From the NCBI RefSeq assembly GCF_009720775.1, contig NZ_WNKW01000001.1:992001-1056000 (forward strand): a stretch of DNA of 64,000 nt. Direction: 5' to 3'. Below are positions 40,712-51,042 of this stretch, in pieces. The stretch is from Pseudoduganella danionis. GTDB lineage: Bacteria; Pseudomonadota; Gammaproteobacteria; Burkholderiales; Burkholderiaceae_D. Under the pieces are notes generated by a model, which saw only the letters and a list, made by a program, of their open reading frames with translations, ran no database searches and was not told the origin of the DNA. A program made the position numbers and the translations under genes. The stretch's first letter is position 1; each line of letters begins with the position of its first letter.

Positions 40712-42115
40712 ATGATGAAGACGCTTTACGACAAACTCTGGGAATCCCACGTGGTGAAGGCCGAAGAAGACGGCACCACCATCCTCTACATCGACCGCCA
40801 TCTGGTGCACGAAGTCACCAGCCCGCAGGCTTTCGACGGCCTGCGCGCCGCCAACCGTGCACCATGGCGGGTGTCGGCCAATCTGGCCGTGGCCGACCAT
40901 AATGTGCCGACTACGGGGCGCGATCAGGGTATCGCCGATCCCGTTTCGCGCCTGCAGGTGGAAACGCTGGACAGCAATGCCAAGTCCTACGGCCTGACCT
41001 ATTTCAACATGAACGACAAGCGTCAGGGCATCGTCCACGTGATCGGGCCTGAACAGGGCGCGACGCTGCCGGGCATGACGGTGGTGTGCGGCGATTCGCA
41101 TACCTCCACCCACGGCGCGTTCGGCGCACTGGCGCACGGCATCGGCACCTCGGAAGTAGAGCACGTGCTGGCCACCCAGACGCTGCTGCAGAAAAAATCC
41201 AAAGCCATGCTGGTGCAGGTCGACGGCGCGCTACCGGCCGGCGTGACGGCCAAGGACATCGTGCTGGCCATCATCGGCAAGATCGGCACGGCCGGCGGTA
41301 CCGGCTACTGCATCGAATTCGGTGGCTCCACCATTCGCGCGCTGTCGATGGAAGGCCGTATGACGGTCTGCAATATGGCGATCGAAGCGGGCGCGCGCGC
41401 CGGCATCATCGGCGTCGACGACACCACCATCAACTACGTCAAAGGCCGTCCGTTCTCGCCGGTTGGTCCGCACTGGGACCGCGCAGTCGAATACTGGCGC
41501 ACGCTGCACTCGGACGCCGGTGCGCGCTTCGATCTGGTGGTGACGCTGAATGCCGCCGAGATCAAGCCGCAGGTAACCTGGGGCACTTCGCCGGAAATGG
41601 TGCTGGCCATCGATGGCCGCATCCCTGATCCGGACCACGAAAAAGACGAAGTCAAGCGTAACGCGATCGAAAAAGCGCTGGTGTATATGGACCTCAAGCC
41701 GAATACCGCCGTCAGCGATATCCGCATCGACAAAGTATTCATCGGTTCCTGCACCAACTCGCGCATCGAAGACTTGCGCGCCGCCGCCGAAGTGGTGCGC
41801 GGCAAACAGCGCGCTTCCAACGTCAAACTGGCGATGGTAGTGCCAGGCTCCGGTCTGGTGAAAGAACAGGCCGAACGTGAAGGACTGGACCAGATCTTCC
41901 GCGCTGCCGGCTTCGAATGGCGCGATCCGGGCTGCTCGATGTGTCTGGCCATGAATGCCGACCGGCTGGACCCGGGCGAGCGCTGCGCTTCCACTTCCAA
42001 CCGCAATTTCGAAGGACGCCAGGGTCAGGGCGGTCGCACCCATCTGGTGTCGCCCGCGATGGCTGCGGCAGCCGGTATCGCCGGCCACTTCGTTGACGTA
42101 CGCAGCCTGCGTTAA
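40712..42115 (+). CDS. leuC: 3-isopropylmalate dehydratase large subunit
   Basis: The 467-residue protein is an aconitase-family enzyme of leucine synthesis. The three cluster cysteines are in [18 protein letters not shown] FeS motifs: [14 protein letters not shown] (about 347) and [13 protein letters not shown] (about 408-420). It isomerises 2- and 3-isopropylmalate with LeuD. An ATG at 40715 directly follows the start, so either could be used. leuD lies 221 bases downstream, with a small lipoprotein gene between them. Confidence 0.97.
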   Translation: MMKTLYDKLWESHVVKAEEDGTTILYIDRHLVHEVTSPQAFDGLRAANRAPWRVSANLAVADHNVPTTGRDQGIADPVSRLQVETLDSNAKSYGLTYFNMNDKRQGIVHVIGPEQGATLPGMTVVCGDSHTSTHGAFGALAHGIGTSEVEHVLATQTLLQKKSKAMLVQVDGALPAGVTAKDIVLAIIGKIGTAGGTGYCIEFGGSTIRALSMEGRMTVCNMAIEAGARAGIIGVDDTTINYVKGRPFSPVGPHWDRAVEYWRTLHSDAGARFDLVVTLNAAEIKPQVTWGTSPEMVLAIDGRIPDPDHEKDEVKRNAIEKALVYMDLKPNTAVSDIRIDKVFIGSCTNSRIEDLRAAAEVVRGKQRASNVKLAMVVPGSGLVKEQAEREGLDQIFRAAGFEWRDPGCSMCLAMNADRLDPGERCASTSNRNFEGRQGQGGRTHLVSPAMAAAAGIAGHFVDVRSLR

Positions 42116-42145
42116 TTGAACTCTTACGACCCACGAGGCCCCAAT

Positions 42146-42277
42146 ATGAAAAAACTGATCGCACTGACTATTCTCGCCATGACCACGCTGACTCTGACCG
42201 GCTGCAACACTGTCGCCGGTATCGGCAAGGATGTGCAGAAAGCCGGCCAGGCGGTGCAGGGCGCCGCGGGCCATTAA
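42146..42277 (+). CDS. Entericidin-like small lipoprotein
   Basis: This 43-residue product has MKKLIALTILAMTTLTLTG then Cys20, a clear lipobox (LTGC). The mature part (about 24 residues, NTVAGIGKDVQKAGQAVQGA and on) is the entericidin A/B pattern: an amphipathic helix with KDVQKAG. Entericidins are small membrane lipoproteins linked to stationary-phase lysis control in E. coli. The start ATG follows ACGAGG. It is too short for routine gene tracks and sits between leuC and leuD on the same strand. Confidence 0.88.
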   Translation: MKKLIALTILAMTTLTLTGCNTVAGIGKDVQKAGQAVQGAAGH

Positions 42278-42336
42278 AACGGACCCCCATGACGGCGCGC
42301 AGCCAGGTCTGCGCTGCCGTCCACTTATAGAGCATC

Positions 42337-42984
42337 ATGGATAAATTTACGATTTATGAAGGGCTGGTAGCACCGCTCGATCGCGCCAACGTCGATACGG
42401 ACGCCATCATTCCCAAGCAATTCCTGAAGTCCATCCACCGCACCGGCTTCGGCCCCAACCTGTTCGACGAGTGGCGCTATCTGGACCACGGCGAACCGGG
42501 CATGGACAACAGCAAGCGTCCGCTCAATCCCGATTTCGTGCTGAACCAGCCGCGCTATCAGGGCGCCTCGATACTGCTGGCGCGCAAGAACTTCGGCTGC
42601 GGCTCCTCGCGCGAGCACGCACCATGGGCACTCGACCAGTATGGCTTCCGCGCCATCATCGCACCGTCGTTTGCCGACATCTTCTTCAACAACTGCTACA
42701 AGAGCGGCTTGCTGCCCATCGTTTTATCCGAATCACAGATCGATCATCTGTTCAATGAAGTCAAGGCCTTCCCCGGTTACCGTCTGGTGGTGGACCTTGA
42801 ACAGCAGCGCATTTCCACCAGCAATGGCAGCGTCTCCTATCCCTTCGAGATCGACGCCTTCCGCAAATACTGCCTGATGAACGGGCTCGACGATATCGGC
42901 CTGACCCTGCGCCATGCCGACACTATCCGTGCTTTCGAAGAGCGCCATCTGGCTAGCCAGCCATGGCTGGCCAATGTCATCTAA
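42337..42984 (+). CDS. leuD: 3-isopropylmalate dehydratase small subunit
   Basis: The 215-residue protein is the swivel domain partner of LeuC. The family motifs are [13 protein letters not shown] near residue 20 and [13 protein letters not shown] near 87, with a conserved Arg for substrate binding. It completes the isomerase step of leucine synthesis. leuB begins 20 bases after its stop. Confidence 0.96.
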   Translation: MDKFTIYEGLVAPLDRANVDTDAIIPKQFLKSIHRTGFGPNLFDEWRYLDHGEPGMDNSKRPLNPDFVLNQPRYQGASILLARKNFGCGSSREHAPWALDQYGFRAIIAPSFADIFFNNCYKSGLLPIVLSESQIDHLFNEVKAFPGYRLVVDLEQQRISTSNGSVSYPFEIDAFRKYCLMNGLDDIGLTLRHADTIRAFEERHLASQPWLANVI

Positions 42985-43004
42985 ACGCTAACCAAGATCT
43001 CAAC

Positions 43005-44075
43005 ATGAAAATCGCAATTCTCCCGGGCGACGGTATCGGCCCGGAAATCGTCGCCCAGGCCGTCAAAGTACTGAACGTGCTGGGTGAGTCGTTCGAGCTG
43101 GAAACGGCACCGGTCGGCGGCGCCGGCTATGCTGCGCACGGCCACCCGCTGCCGGAAGCCACGCTGGCGCTGGCCAAAGCGGCTGACGCCGTGCTGTTCG
43201 GCGCTGTCGGCGACTACCAGTACGACAATCTGGAACGCTCGCTGCGTCCCGAGCAGGCCATCCTGGGCCTGCGCAAGCAACTGGGCCTGTTCGCCAATCT
43301 GCGTCCGGCGATTCTGTACCCTGAACTGGCCGGCGCTTCGACGCTGAAGCCGGAAGTGGTGTCCGGTCTGGACATTCTGATCATCCGCGAACTGACCGGT
43401 GATATCTACTTCGGCCAGCCGCGCGGTGTGCGCGAGTGCCCGGACGGCCCGTTCAAAGGCCAGCGCGAAGGTTTCGACACCATGCGCTACGCCGAAGGCG
43501 AAATCCGCCGCATCGCCCACGTGGCGTTCCAGGCTGCGCAGAAGCGTGACAAGCGCCTGACCAGCGTGGACAAGGCCAATGTGCTGGAAACCTTCCAATT
43601 CTGGAAAGACATCGTGATCGACGTGCACAAGGAATATCCGGACGTCGCGCTCGAGCATATGTATGTCGACAACGCCGCCATGCAACTGGTGCGTGCACCG
43701 AAGAAATTCGATGTGATCGTGACCGGCAATATGTTCGGCGATATCCTTAGCGATGCCGCCGCGATGCTGACCGGTTCGATCGGCATGCTGCCATCGGCTT
43801 CGCTCGATGCCAATAACAAGGGTCTGTACGAACCGTCGCACGGCTCGGCACCGGACATCGCCGGCAAGGGCATCGCCAATCCGCTGGCGACCATCCTGTC
43901 GGCGGCCATGATGCTGCGCTTCTCGCTCAACAAGCCGGAACAGGCTGACCGTATCGAGAACGCCGTCAAAGCCGTGCTGGCGCAAGGTCTGCGTACTGCC
44001 GATATCTACGAAGCCGGCACCACCAAGGTGGGCACGGAAGAAATGGGTAACGCCGTCGTGAAAGCGCTGGTGTAA
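43005..44075 (+). CDS. leuB: 3-isopropylmalate dehydrogenase
   Basis: The 356-residue protein is the NAD-dependent decarboxylating dehydrogenase of leucine synthesis. [20 protein letters not shown] opens it, [13 protein letters not shown] (about 133) is family-specific, and [14 protein letters not shown] (about 284) binds NAD and metal with the earlier D in [16 protein letters not shown] chose ATG 43005; a longer frame from 42963 overlaps leuD. The stop lies in a 14-bp tandem duplication. Confidence 0.97.
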   Translation: MKIAILPGDGIGPEIVAQAVKVLNVLGESFELETAPVGGAGYAAHGHPLPEATLALAKAADAVLFGAVGDYQYDNLERSLRPEQAILGLRKQLGLFANLRPAILYPELAGASTLKPEVVSGLDILIIRELTGDIYFGQPRGVRECPDGPFKGQREGFDTMRYAEGEIRRIAHVAFQAAQKRDKRLTSVDKANVLETFQFWKDIVIDVHKEYPDVALEHMYVDNAAMQLVRAPKKFDVIVTGNMFGDILSDAAAMLTGSIGMLPSASLDANNKGLYEPSHGSAPDIAGKGIANPLATILSAAMMLRFSLNKPEQADRIENAVKAVLAQGLRTADIYEAGTTKVGTEEMGNAVVKALV

Positions 44076-44093
44076 AGAAGCTGGTGTAAAGAA
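44066..44093. repeat. 14-bp tandem duplication at the leuB stop
   Basis: GCTGGTGTAAAGAA occurs twice back to back (44066-44079 and 44080-44093). The first copy contains the leuB TAA stop (44073-44075); the second copies the last codons and the stop as non-coding sequence. It is probably a slippage duplication. Confidence 0.9.
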
Positions 44094-44102
44094 GTAAGCA
44101 CC

Positions 44103-44150
44103 GGGACTGACTGCCGCAACAGCTGGGGAAAGCCAAGCTACAGCAGTCCC
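44103..44150 (+). other. Leader hairpin upstream of asd
   Basis: GGGACTG (44103-44109) pairs with CAGTCCC (44144-44150), and the next bases extend the stem with one bulge. No T tract follows. It could be an mRNA leader structure between leuB and asd; the function is not clear. Confidence 0.4.
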
Positions 44151-44183
44151 GTTCGGGAAGAAACTGAAACTCAAGGAATGATT

Positions 44184-45311
44184 ATGAAACTGGTAGGCTT
44201 GGTAGGTTGGCGTGGTATGGTCGGTTCGGTGCTGATGCAGCGTATGCAGGAAGAGGGCGATTTCGCCCACATCGAGCCCGTGTTCTTCACGACTTCGAAT
44301 CCCGGTGGCGATGCCCCCAAGATGGCGAAGAATGAAACCAAACTGAAAAGCGCCACCGATATCGACGAACTGAAAAAGTGCGAAATCATTATTTCGTGCC
44401 AGGGCGGCGATTACACCACCGAAGTGTTCCCGAAACTGCGCGCAGCAGGCTGGAACGGCTACTGGATCGATGCGGCGTCGACGCTGCGTATGGAAAAAGA
44501 TGCCGTGATCGTGCTCGATCCGGTGAATATGCACGTGATCAAAGACGCGCTGGGCAAGGGCGTGAAGAATTTCATCGGCGGTAACTGCACGGTATCGTGC
44601 ATGCTGATCGGTCTGGGCGGCCTGTTCCAGAACAATCTGGTCGAGTGGATGACGTCCATGACCTATCAGGCAGCATCGGGCGGTGGCGCCCAGCACATGC
44701 GCGAACTGCTGACCCAGTTCGGCACCATCAACAGCGCGATCAAGCCGCTGCTGGACAATCCTGCTTCGGCGATTCTGGAAATCGACCGTCAGGTGCTGGC
44801 AACCCAGCACGGTCTGAGCGCTGACGAAACCAAACAGTTCGGCGTACCGCTGGCCGGCAATCTGATTCCTTGGATCGACAAGGATCTGGGCAACGGTCAG
44901 TCGAAAGAAGAATGGAAAGCCGGCGCGGAAACCAACAAGATTCTGGGTCTGGGTGCCGATTTCGGTTCCAAGCCGATTCCTGTCGACGGCCTGTGCGTGC
45001 GTATCGGCGCGATGCGCTGCCACTCGCAGGCACTGACCATCAAGCTGAAGAAAGATGTGCCGCTGGACGAAATCACCGACATCATCGCGTCCGCCAACCA
45101 GTGGGCCAAAGTCGTGCCGAACACGCGTGAAGCATCGATGAAAGACCTGTCGCCAGCCGCCGTGACGGGCGGTCTGACGATACCAGTGGGCCGTCTGCGC
45201 AAGCTGGAAATGGGTCCGGACTACCTGTCGGCCTTCACCGTGGGTGACCAGCTGCTGTGGGGCGCGGCCGAACCGCTGCGTCGCATGCTGCGTATTGTTC
45301 TGGACAACTAA
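44184..45311 (+). CDS. asd: Aspartate-semialdehyde dehydrogenase
   Basis: The 375-residue protein reduces aspartyl phosphate to the semialdehyde, feeding lysine, methionine and threonine. [18 protein letters not shown] opens the NADP fold, GGNCTVSC holds the catalytic cysteine (about 136), and [16 protein letters not shown] the active-site histidine (about 275-280). ATG 44184 has the better spacing from AAGGA than ATG 44178. A strong terminator follows. Confidence 0.97.
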   Translation: MKLVGLVGWRGMVGSVLMQRMQEEGDFAHIEPVFFTTSNPGGDAPKMAKNETKLKSATDIDELKKCEIIISCQGGDYTTEVFPKLRAAGWNGYWIDAASTLRMEKDAVIVLDPVNMHVIKDALGKGVKNFIGGNCTVSCMLIGLGGLFQNNLVEWMTSMTYQAASGGGAQHMRELLTQFGTINSAIKPLLDNPASAILEIDRQVLATQHGLSADETKQFGVPLAGNLIPWIDKDLGNGQSKEEWKAGAETNKILGLGADFGSKPIPVDGLCVRIGAMRCHSQALTIKLKKDVPLDEITDIIASANQWAKVVPNTREASMKDLSPAAVTGGLTIPVGRLRKLEMGPDYLSAFTVGDQLLWGAAEPLRRMLRIVLDN

Positions 45312-45363
45312 GTAGTTATTCAGGCAGTTTCAGTTTTTTACGGGCGTTCGATCGTCCGAGTTG

Positions 45364-45408
45364 AAGGGGTTTTCTCTCTATGCTCTCATAGGGAAAACCC
45401 CTTTTTTT
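45364..45408 (+). terminator. Terminator after asd
   Basis: AAGGGGTTTTC (45364-45374) pairs with GAAAACCCCTT (45393-45403) and is followed by a T tract. The loop is 18 bases and can form a second small stem. Confidence 0.92.
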
Positions 45409-45530
45409 CGTCTAAAGTAGGCGTAGACGTGACAACTAGCCCGTCATACATCGTGCAAAGCTTGCGTGCCTCAAAGCATGATGATATGTTGGGATATCTG
45501 GGAAAGTAACATTTTCCCTCTGACAACCTA

Positions 45531-48185
45531 ATGCTGCCCACTATGCCTGTACCGAATCGTTCCCGCTTTGCCTCGTTTGCGTTGAAAACTCTCACTGGCG
45601 CGGTTGCCAGTGCGGTGCTGGTGGCGTCTGCCCATGCGGCCGGACTGGGTAAGCTGACGGTGCTGTCCTCGCTGGGCCAGCCGCTGCGCGCCGAGATCGA
45701 GCTGACTGCCGTCACGGCTGATGAAGCGGGCGCGCTGGTGGCCAAGCTGGCGCCAGCCGATGCCTACCGCGTCGCCAATATCGATTTCAATCCTGCCTTG
45801 CTGTCGTTGCGCTTCGATGTGGAACAGCGTGCTGGACGTCAGGTGATCAAAGTCAGTTCCAGCCAGCCTATCAACGAGCCTTTCGTCGACATGCTGATGG
45901 AGCTGAACTGGAACGGCGGCCGCATCGTGCGCGAATACACCTTCCTGCTCGATCCGGCCGAAATGCGCGCCACGCAGGCGCCGCAAGTGGCAGCGCCAGT
46001 TGACCTGGGCCGTCCACTGCCAGCCGCACCGAGCGCGCCGGCACCTGCCGCCGCAGCGGCCAGCGCTGCAGCACCGGCCGCTGCGGCCGCGCCAGCCCCT
46101 GCGGCTGCGCCAGCTACGCCGGCGCCATCTGCTGCACCAGCGCCTGCCCCTGCAGCCGCCGCCTCGACACAGCCTGCGAGCGAATACACGGTCAAGAAGG
46201 GCGATAGCCTGAGCCGCATCGCCAGTCAGGTCAAGCCGCAGGATGTTTCGCTCGACATGATGCTGGTGGCGCTGTATCGCGCCAATCCGGAAGCTTTTGC
46301 TGGCAACAATATGAACCGTCTGAAGTCGGGCCAGATACTCGCCGTGCCGGGCAGTGACGATATCCGCAGTAGCGCGCCCGAAGGTGAAGCACGCGGCGTA
46401 GTAGTGGCCCACGCGGCCGACTTTGCCGCCTACCGTGCCAAGCTGGCAGGGCAGGTGGCTGCGAGCACGCCGGCCAAGGAAGCCGATCTGAGCCAGAATG
46501 TGACGGGCAAGATCACGGCCAAGGTGGAAGAAAAGCCGAATGCCGTCAATGCGGCCAAGGATAAGCTGACCCTGTCGAAAGCAGCCAGCGGTACGCCCGA
46601 ACAGGGCAAGACTGGGCTGGCCGTCGAAGACAAGATCGCCAAGCAGAAAGAGCTGGAAGAAGCCGACGCCCGCACCAAAGAGCTGGAAAAGAATGTGCGC
46701 GATTTGGAAAGCCTGATGGCCATGAAGAGCAAAGTGGCGGCCCAAGCTTCGGTTTCGGCATCAGCTTCCGCATCGGCATCGGCATCGGCTTCCGCCTCCG
46801 CCTCGGCGGCAGCTTCGGCACCGGCCAAACCCAAGCGTACGCTGGTGCTGCCGCCGAAGAAACCGCCTGAGCCTAGCATCTTCGAAATCCTGATGGATAA
46901 CCTGCAGTATGTCGGCATTGCGGCCGCCACGCTGTTGGCCGGTGGCGGTGCGCTGATTGCTGCACGGCGCCGGCGTAAATTCGAAGTGCCTAAGGAAGAA
47001 ACCATTGCGGTCGAAGATCCGGCGCTGACGGCCCATTCCCTGATCGAGGAGACGGGGGGGCAGAGCGTCGATACCAGCAACAGCGTGTTCAATTCCAATT
47101 TTGCACCGTCGGCCAGCCAACTCGATACCAATGAAGTTGATCCGGTCGCGGAAGCCGATGTGTATATCGCCTACGGCCGTGATGCACAGGCGGAAGAAAT
47201 TCTGAAGGAGGCGCTGCGCGTCAATCCAGAGCGCCATCCAGCCCGCCTGAAGCTGCTGGAAATTTACACGGCTCGCAAGGATGCGCGCGGTTTCGAAGAG
47301 CAGGCTGAAGAGCTGTATGGTCTGACCCGTGGCGAGGGGGAAGAATGGGCCCAGGCCGCTGCCATGGGGCAGGCACTAGATCCGGCCAATCCGCTCTACA
47401 CGCGTGGTCCGGATACTTCGGCACCGCCGGCACCGGCAGCAGAAGTCGCGGCCGACACGTACGCTGCCAGCGCCGATAGCGCCATGATGAATTTTGATAG
47501 CGGCATGGAGACGGCATTGCCGCAGGCTGCCGATGCGGCTATTTCGCCGGCCTCGGTGGCGGCCGAGAACAGCAATCTGATGGACTTCGATCTCGGTGGT
47601 CTGAGCTTCGAGCCCGTGGCCGATGCGCCTGCGGCCATCGAACTGCCAGCCAGCGCAGCGGAACCTGAGGTAGCAGCTGCGGCCGAAGCGCCGGCCATAC
47701 CGGATCTGGACTTCACGCTGGATCTGCCGGGTGAGCCTGCACCGGCTGCTGCAGCGGCCAGCGATCCGCTCGATCTGGATCTGGCCGGCTTTGATCTGCA
47801 GGTGCCGGTGGCGGATACTGCTGCTGCAGCCGCCGCTGATGCCGCTGCCGCACAGGTCGATGATGATCTGGCCAACCTGCTGCAGGCAGCGGAAGAAGTT
47901 ACGCCAGCACCAGCACCAGCGGCACAGGAATTCGACCTGTCCAGCATCGATCTGGATCTGCCGGAAGTGGCCAGCGCCGCGCCAGAGTCGGCGGCGGCCG
48001 ACGCGGCAGCGGACGAGCCTATGTCGGCCCAGCATATGGAAATGGATACCAAGCTGGATCTGGCCGTGGCTTATCAGGAAATCGGCGACAAGGAAGGCGC
48101 GCGCGAACTGTTGGAAGAAGTGCTGCGCGGCGGTAACTCTAGCCAGATCGCCAAAGCCAACACCATGCTGGCCCAGCTCGGCTAA
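45531..48185 (+). CDS. fimV: FimV-family LysM and TPR-like protein
   Basis: The 884-residue protein has a signal peptide (to about residue 37, ending AHA), the FimV N-terminal domain (LGKLTVLSSLGQPLRAEIEL), an Ala/Pro linker, a LysM domain (YTVKKGDSLSRIASQV near 217), a coiled coil (about 360-405), a pure Ser-Ala stretch, one membrane helix (NLQYVGIAAATLLAGGGALI near 459) and a cytoplasmic acidic part with TPR-like segments (ADVYIAYGRDAQAEEILKEA near 540) and the C-terminal FimV motif (LAVAYQEIGDKEGARELLEE). It is an inner-membrane hub for type IV pili, twitching and polar protein placement. Either ATG 45531 or 45543 could start it. Confidence 0.93.
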   Translation: MLPTMPVPNRSRFASFALKTLTGAVASAVLVASAHAAGLGKLTVLSSLGQPLRAEIELTAVTADEAGALVAKLAPADAYRVANIDFNPALLSLRFDVEQRAGRQVIKVSSSQPINEPFVDMLMELNWNGGRIVREYTFLLDPAEMRATQAPQVAAPVDLGRPLPAAPSAPAPAAAAASAAAPAAAAAPAPAAAPATPAPSAAPAPAPAAAASTQPASEYTVKKGDSLSRIASQVKPQDVSLDMMLVALYRANPEAFAGNNMNRLKSGQILAVPGSDDIRSSAPEGEARGVVVAHAADFAAYRAKLAGQVAASTPAKEADLSQNVTGKITAKVEEKPNAVNAAKDKLTLSKAASGTPEQGKTGLAVEDKIAKQKELEEADARTKELEKNVRDLESLMAMKSKVAAQASVSASASASASASASASASAAASAPAKPKRTLVLPPKKPPEPSIFEILMDNLQYVGIAAATLLAGGGALIAARRRRKFEVPKEETIAVEDPALTAHSLIEETGGQSVDTSNSVFNSNFAPSASQLDTNEVDPVAEADVYIAYGRDAQAEEILKEALRVNPERHPARLKLLEIYTARKDARGFEEQAEELYGLTRGEGEEWAQAAAMGQALDPANPLYTRGPDTSAPPAPAAEVAADTYAASADSAMMNFDSGMETALPQAADAAISPASVAAENSNLMDFDLGGLSFEPVADAPAAIELPASAAEPEVAAAAEAPAIPDLDFTLDLPGEPAPAAAAASDPLDLDLAGFDLQVPVADTAAAAAADAAAAQVDDDLANLLQAAEEVTPAPAPAAQEFDLSSIDLDLPEVASAAPESAAADAAADEPMSAQHMEMDTKLDLAVAYQEIGDKEGARELLEEVLRGGNSSQIAKANTMLAQLG

Positions 48186-48301
48186 GCATGGACGGGACGG
48201 CGCCGCTGCCGCTGCACGGCGTTCGGCGCCCGTCTGGGCCCGCCATGCCTGTCCTTGTGCCCGTATATAATGGCTGACTCAGAGAACAGATCGGGCAGCA
48301 A

Positions 48302-49105
48302 TTGAAACGGATAGTAATCGGCGTCCAGTACGACGGCAATGCATGGCAGGGCTACCAGAAGCAGCCGAGTGGCCTGACCGTGCAGGACAAGCTGGAAGAG
48401 GCACTGGAAAAATTTGCCACGGTAAAGCTGGCGACCACCTGCGCGGGACGCACCGACGCCGGTGTGCACGCGCTGGAGCAAGTGGTGCACTTTGATACCG
48501 AACTCGAACGCGAAGATCATGCGTGGGTGCGCGCTGCCAATGCGTTTTTGCCGCCTTCGATCAGCGTACGCTGGGCCAAGCAGCTAGAAGGCGATCCGGC
48601 CGCGCTGGACTTTTTCCATGCGCGTTTCAGCGCCCATTCGCGCACCTACCATTACGTCTTGCATAACCATCCCGTGCGTAGTGCTTTGCTGGCCGGGCGG
48701 GCCGGTTTCTTCTTCCGTCCGCTCGACGTGGAACTGATGCAGCAGGCCGTGCAGCCGCTGATAGGCTGGCATGATTTCAGCGCGTTCCGCGCGGCGCAAT
48801 GTCAGGCCAAATCGCCGATGAAGCTGATGCACGAGATCAAGATCCGCCAGCAGGGCGAGCTAATCGTATTCACCATCACGGCCAGCGCCTTCCTGCACCA
48901 TATGGTGCGCAATCTGGTCGGTTCGCTGGTCTACGTCGGCAGCGGGCGGGAACCCCCGGAATGGCTGGGGCAGTTATTGGAAAGCAAAGATCGCACGCAG
49001 GCGGCGCCCACTTTCATGCCTGATGGCCTGTATCTGGCCCGCGTCGGTTACGATCTGAAATGGCAACTGCCGCAAGAAGCGGATAGTCCCCTCGTCTGGT
49101 TTTAA
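48302..49105 (+). CDS. truA: tRNA pseudouridine(38-40) synthase TruA
   Basis: The 267-residue protein modifies uridines 38-40 of tRNA anticodon arms. The catalytic aspartate is in AGRTDAGVHALEQVVHF (about 52). The start is the TTG at 48302; the translated start KRIVIGVQYDGNAWQGYQKQ matches the family, and there is no usable ATG or GTG nearby. It lies between fimV and trpF, as in Pseudomonas and other betaproteobacteria. Confidence 0.94.
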   Translation: MKRIVIGVQYDGNAWQGYQKQPSGLTVQDKLEEALEKFATVKLATTCAGRTDAGVHALEQVVHFDTELEREDHAWVRAANAFLPPSISVRWAKQLEGDPAALDFFHARFSAHSRTYHYVLHNHPVRSALLAGRAGFFFRPLDVELMQQAVQPLIGWHDFSAFRAAQCQAKSPMKLMHEIKIRQQGELIVFTITASAFLHHMVRNLVGSLVYVGSGREPPEWLGQLLESKDRTQAAPTFMPDGLYLARVGYDLKWQLPQEADSPLVWF

Positions 49106-49124
49106 ACGGCTTTGAAGGATAAGC

Positions 49125-49835
49125 ATGGCACGCACCCGTATCAAGATTTGCGGTCTGACCCGCCTAGAAGATGTGCAGGCGGCCGTGGCTGCGGGTGCCG
49201 ATGCCATCGGCTTTGTGTTCTATCCGAAGAGCCCCCGTTATGTCACGCCTGAGCAGGCCGCGGCGCTGATCGCTTGCGTACCGCCCTTCGTCACCTGCAC
49301 GGGGCTGTTCGTGAATGCCTCGCCGGAAGAAGTAGCGGCCACAGTGGCCATCGCCCCGATAGGTCTGATCCAGCTGCATGGCGACGAGACGGTGGCCGAG
49401 TCGGCCGCCATCGCGGCTGCTGCGGCGCGCCCCTATGTGCGCGTATTCCGCGTCAAACCTGACACAGCGCCCGCTGATTTGCTAGAATACGAGCAACAAT
49501 GCCGCGCTGCCGGTCCCTGGTTCACCAGCCTGTTGCTGGACACCTATGTGGATGCCTACGGTGGCGCTGGGAAGGGTTTTGATTGGTCTCTCATTCCAAA
49601 AGAGCTCGCGCCTCGGGTCGTTTTGAGTGGTGGCTTGAGCGTACACAACGCCACTGACGCAGTGTGCGAGGTACGTCCCTACGCCGTCGATATCAGCAGT
49701 GGTGTCGAAGCGGCCAAGGGGATCAAGGATGGCCGCAAGATTGCTGCATTTGTTGCAGCCGTGCGTGCCGGAGATGACTTAATCGAGAGAGCAACCCATC
49801 ATGAATGCGCCAGCGCAGCCCCTGTTCCACGCTAA
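49125..49835 (+). CDS. trpF: Phosphoribosylanthranilate isomerase
   Basis: The 236-residue TIM barrel protein carries the TrpF motifs: [20 protein letters not shown] with the catalytic Cys8-type residue, GLIQLHGDE, and [16 protein letters not shown]. It performs the third step of tryptophan synthesis. The end of trpF overlaps the start of trpB by 35 bases, so the two are strongly coupled. It is longer than most TrpF by a C-terminal tail that lies in this overlap. Confidence 0.95.
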   Translation: MARTRIKICGLTRLEDVQAAVAAGADAIGFVFYPKSPRYVTPEQAAALIACVPPFVTCTGLFVNASPEEVAATVAIAPIGLIQLHGDETVAESAAIAAAAARPYVRVFRVKPDTAPADLLEYEQQCRAAGPWFTSLLLDTYVDAYGGAGKGFDWSLIPKELAPRVVLSGGLSVHNATDAVCEVRPYAVDISSGVEAAKGIKDGRKIAAFVAAVRAGDDLIERATHHECASAAPVPR

Positions 49836-51033
49836 AGATTACGATTTACCCGATAACCGCGGCCACTTCGGCCCTTACGGCGGTTCCTTCGTCGCCGAGA
49901 CGCTCACCTACGCTCTGGCCGAACTGAATCAGGCCTACGAGAAGTTCAGCCAAGATCCCGAATTCCTTGAAGAGTTCCGTTACGAACTCAAGCACTTTGT
50001 CGGCCGTCCTTCGCCCGTCTACCATGCCAAGCGCTGGTCGCAGCAGATCGGCGGCGCGCAAGTGTTCTTCAAGCGCGAAGACCTCAACCATACGGGCGCG
50101 CACAAGATCAACAACGTGATCGGTCAGGCCCTGCTGGCCAAGCGCATGGGCAAGCGCCGCATCATCGCCGAGACGGGTGCCGGCCAGCACGGCGTGGCCA
50201 CGGCCACCATCTGCGCGCGTTTCGGCCTCGAATGCGTGGTCTACATGGGCAGCGAAGACGTCAAGCGTCAGGCCCAGAACGTCTACCGCATGAAGCTGCT
50301 GGGCGCCACCGTGGTGCCGGTGGAATCGGGTTCGAAAACCCTCAAGGATGCGCTTAACGAAGCCATGCGCGACTGGGTAACGAATATCGAAAACACCTTT
50401 TACATCATCGGCACGGTGGCCGGTCCCCATCCTTACCCTATGCTGGTGCGCGACTTCCAGTCCGTGATCGGCGAAGAGTGTCTGGTGCAGATGCCGGAAA
50501 TGACGGGCCGCCAGCCGGACTACGTGGTGGCCTGTATCGGTGGCGGCTCCAATGCCATGGGGATTTTCTACCCTTACATCGACGAGAAGCAGGTGCGTCT
50601 GGTGGGCGTGGAAGCGGCCGGTGAAGGTCTGGATGGCGACAAGCATGCGGCTTCGCTGACCAAGGGTTATCCGGGCGTCTTGCACGGCAACCGCACCTAT
50701 CTGCTGCAGGATGAAAACGGCCAGATCATCGAAACCCATTCCGTTTCTGCGGGTCTCGACTATCCGGGTGTGGGACCGGAGCACGCCTATCTGAAGGATA
50801 GCGGCCGCGCCCAGTACGTTTCCATTACGGACGAAGAAGCACTGGCGGCTTTCCATGACTGCTGCCATATCGAAGGCATCATACCGGCGCTGGAATCGTC
50901 GCACGCGCTGGCCTATGCCTTCAAGCTGGCGGCCACGCTGCCAGCCGATCAGATTATTCTGGCCAACCTGTCGGGTCGGGGCGACAAGGACATGCATACG
51001 GTAGCTGAACGTATGGGTTTGAATTTCAATTAA
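49801..51033 (+). CDS. trpB: Tryptophan synthase beta subunit
   Basis: The 410-residue PLP enzyme joins indole and serine. The Schiff-base lysine is in HTGAHKINN (about 98), the glutamate that stabilises the aminoacrylate in [13 protein letters not shown] (about 120), and the phosphate loop in [12 protein letters not shown] (about 241). It forms the alpha2-beta2 complex with TrpA, whose gene begins 9 bases downstream. The overlap with trpF suggests one trpFBA operon. Confidence 0.98.
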   Translation: MNAPAQPLFHAKDYDLPDNRGHFGPYGGSFVAETLTYALAELNQAYEKFSQDPEFLEEFRYELKHFVGRPSPVYHAKRWSQQIGGAQVFFKREDLNHTGAHKINNVIGQALLAKRMGKRRIIAETGAGQHGVATATICARFGLECVVYMGSEDVKRQAQNVYRMKLLGATVVPVESGSKTLKDALNEAMRDWVTNIENTFYIIGTVAGPHPYPMLVRDFQSVIGEECLVQMPEMTGRQPDYVVACIGGGSNAMGIFYPYIDEKQVRLVGVEAAGEGLDGDKHAASLTKGYPGVLHGNRTYLLQDENGQIIETHSVSAGLDYPGVGPEHAYLKDSGRAQYVSITDEEALAAFHDCCHIEGIIPALESSHALAYAFKLAATLPADQIILANLSGRGDKDMHTVAERMGLNFN

Positions 51034-51042
51034 GGAGCCGAC

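Noticed and set aside
42981..45023. A 680-codon minus-strand open frame across leuB and asd
   Set aside because: It lies opposite two well-conserved enzymes and shows only His/Arg/Gln-rich composition, typical of antisense frames in GC-rich genes.
46741..46830. Short repeats in fimV as a possible CRISPR-like array
   Set aside because: They are codon-level Ser-Ala repeats within a coding sequence, with no spacers.
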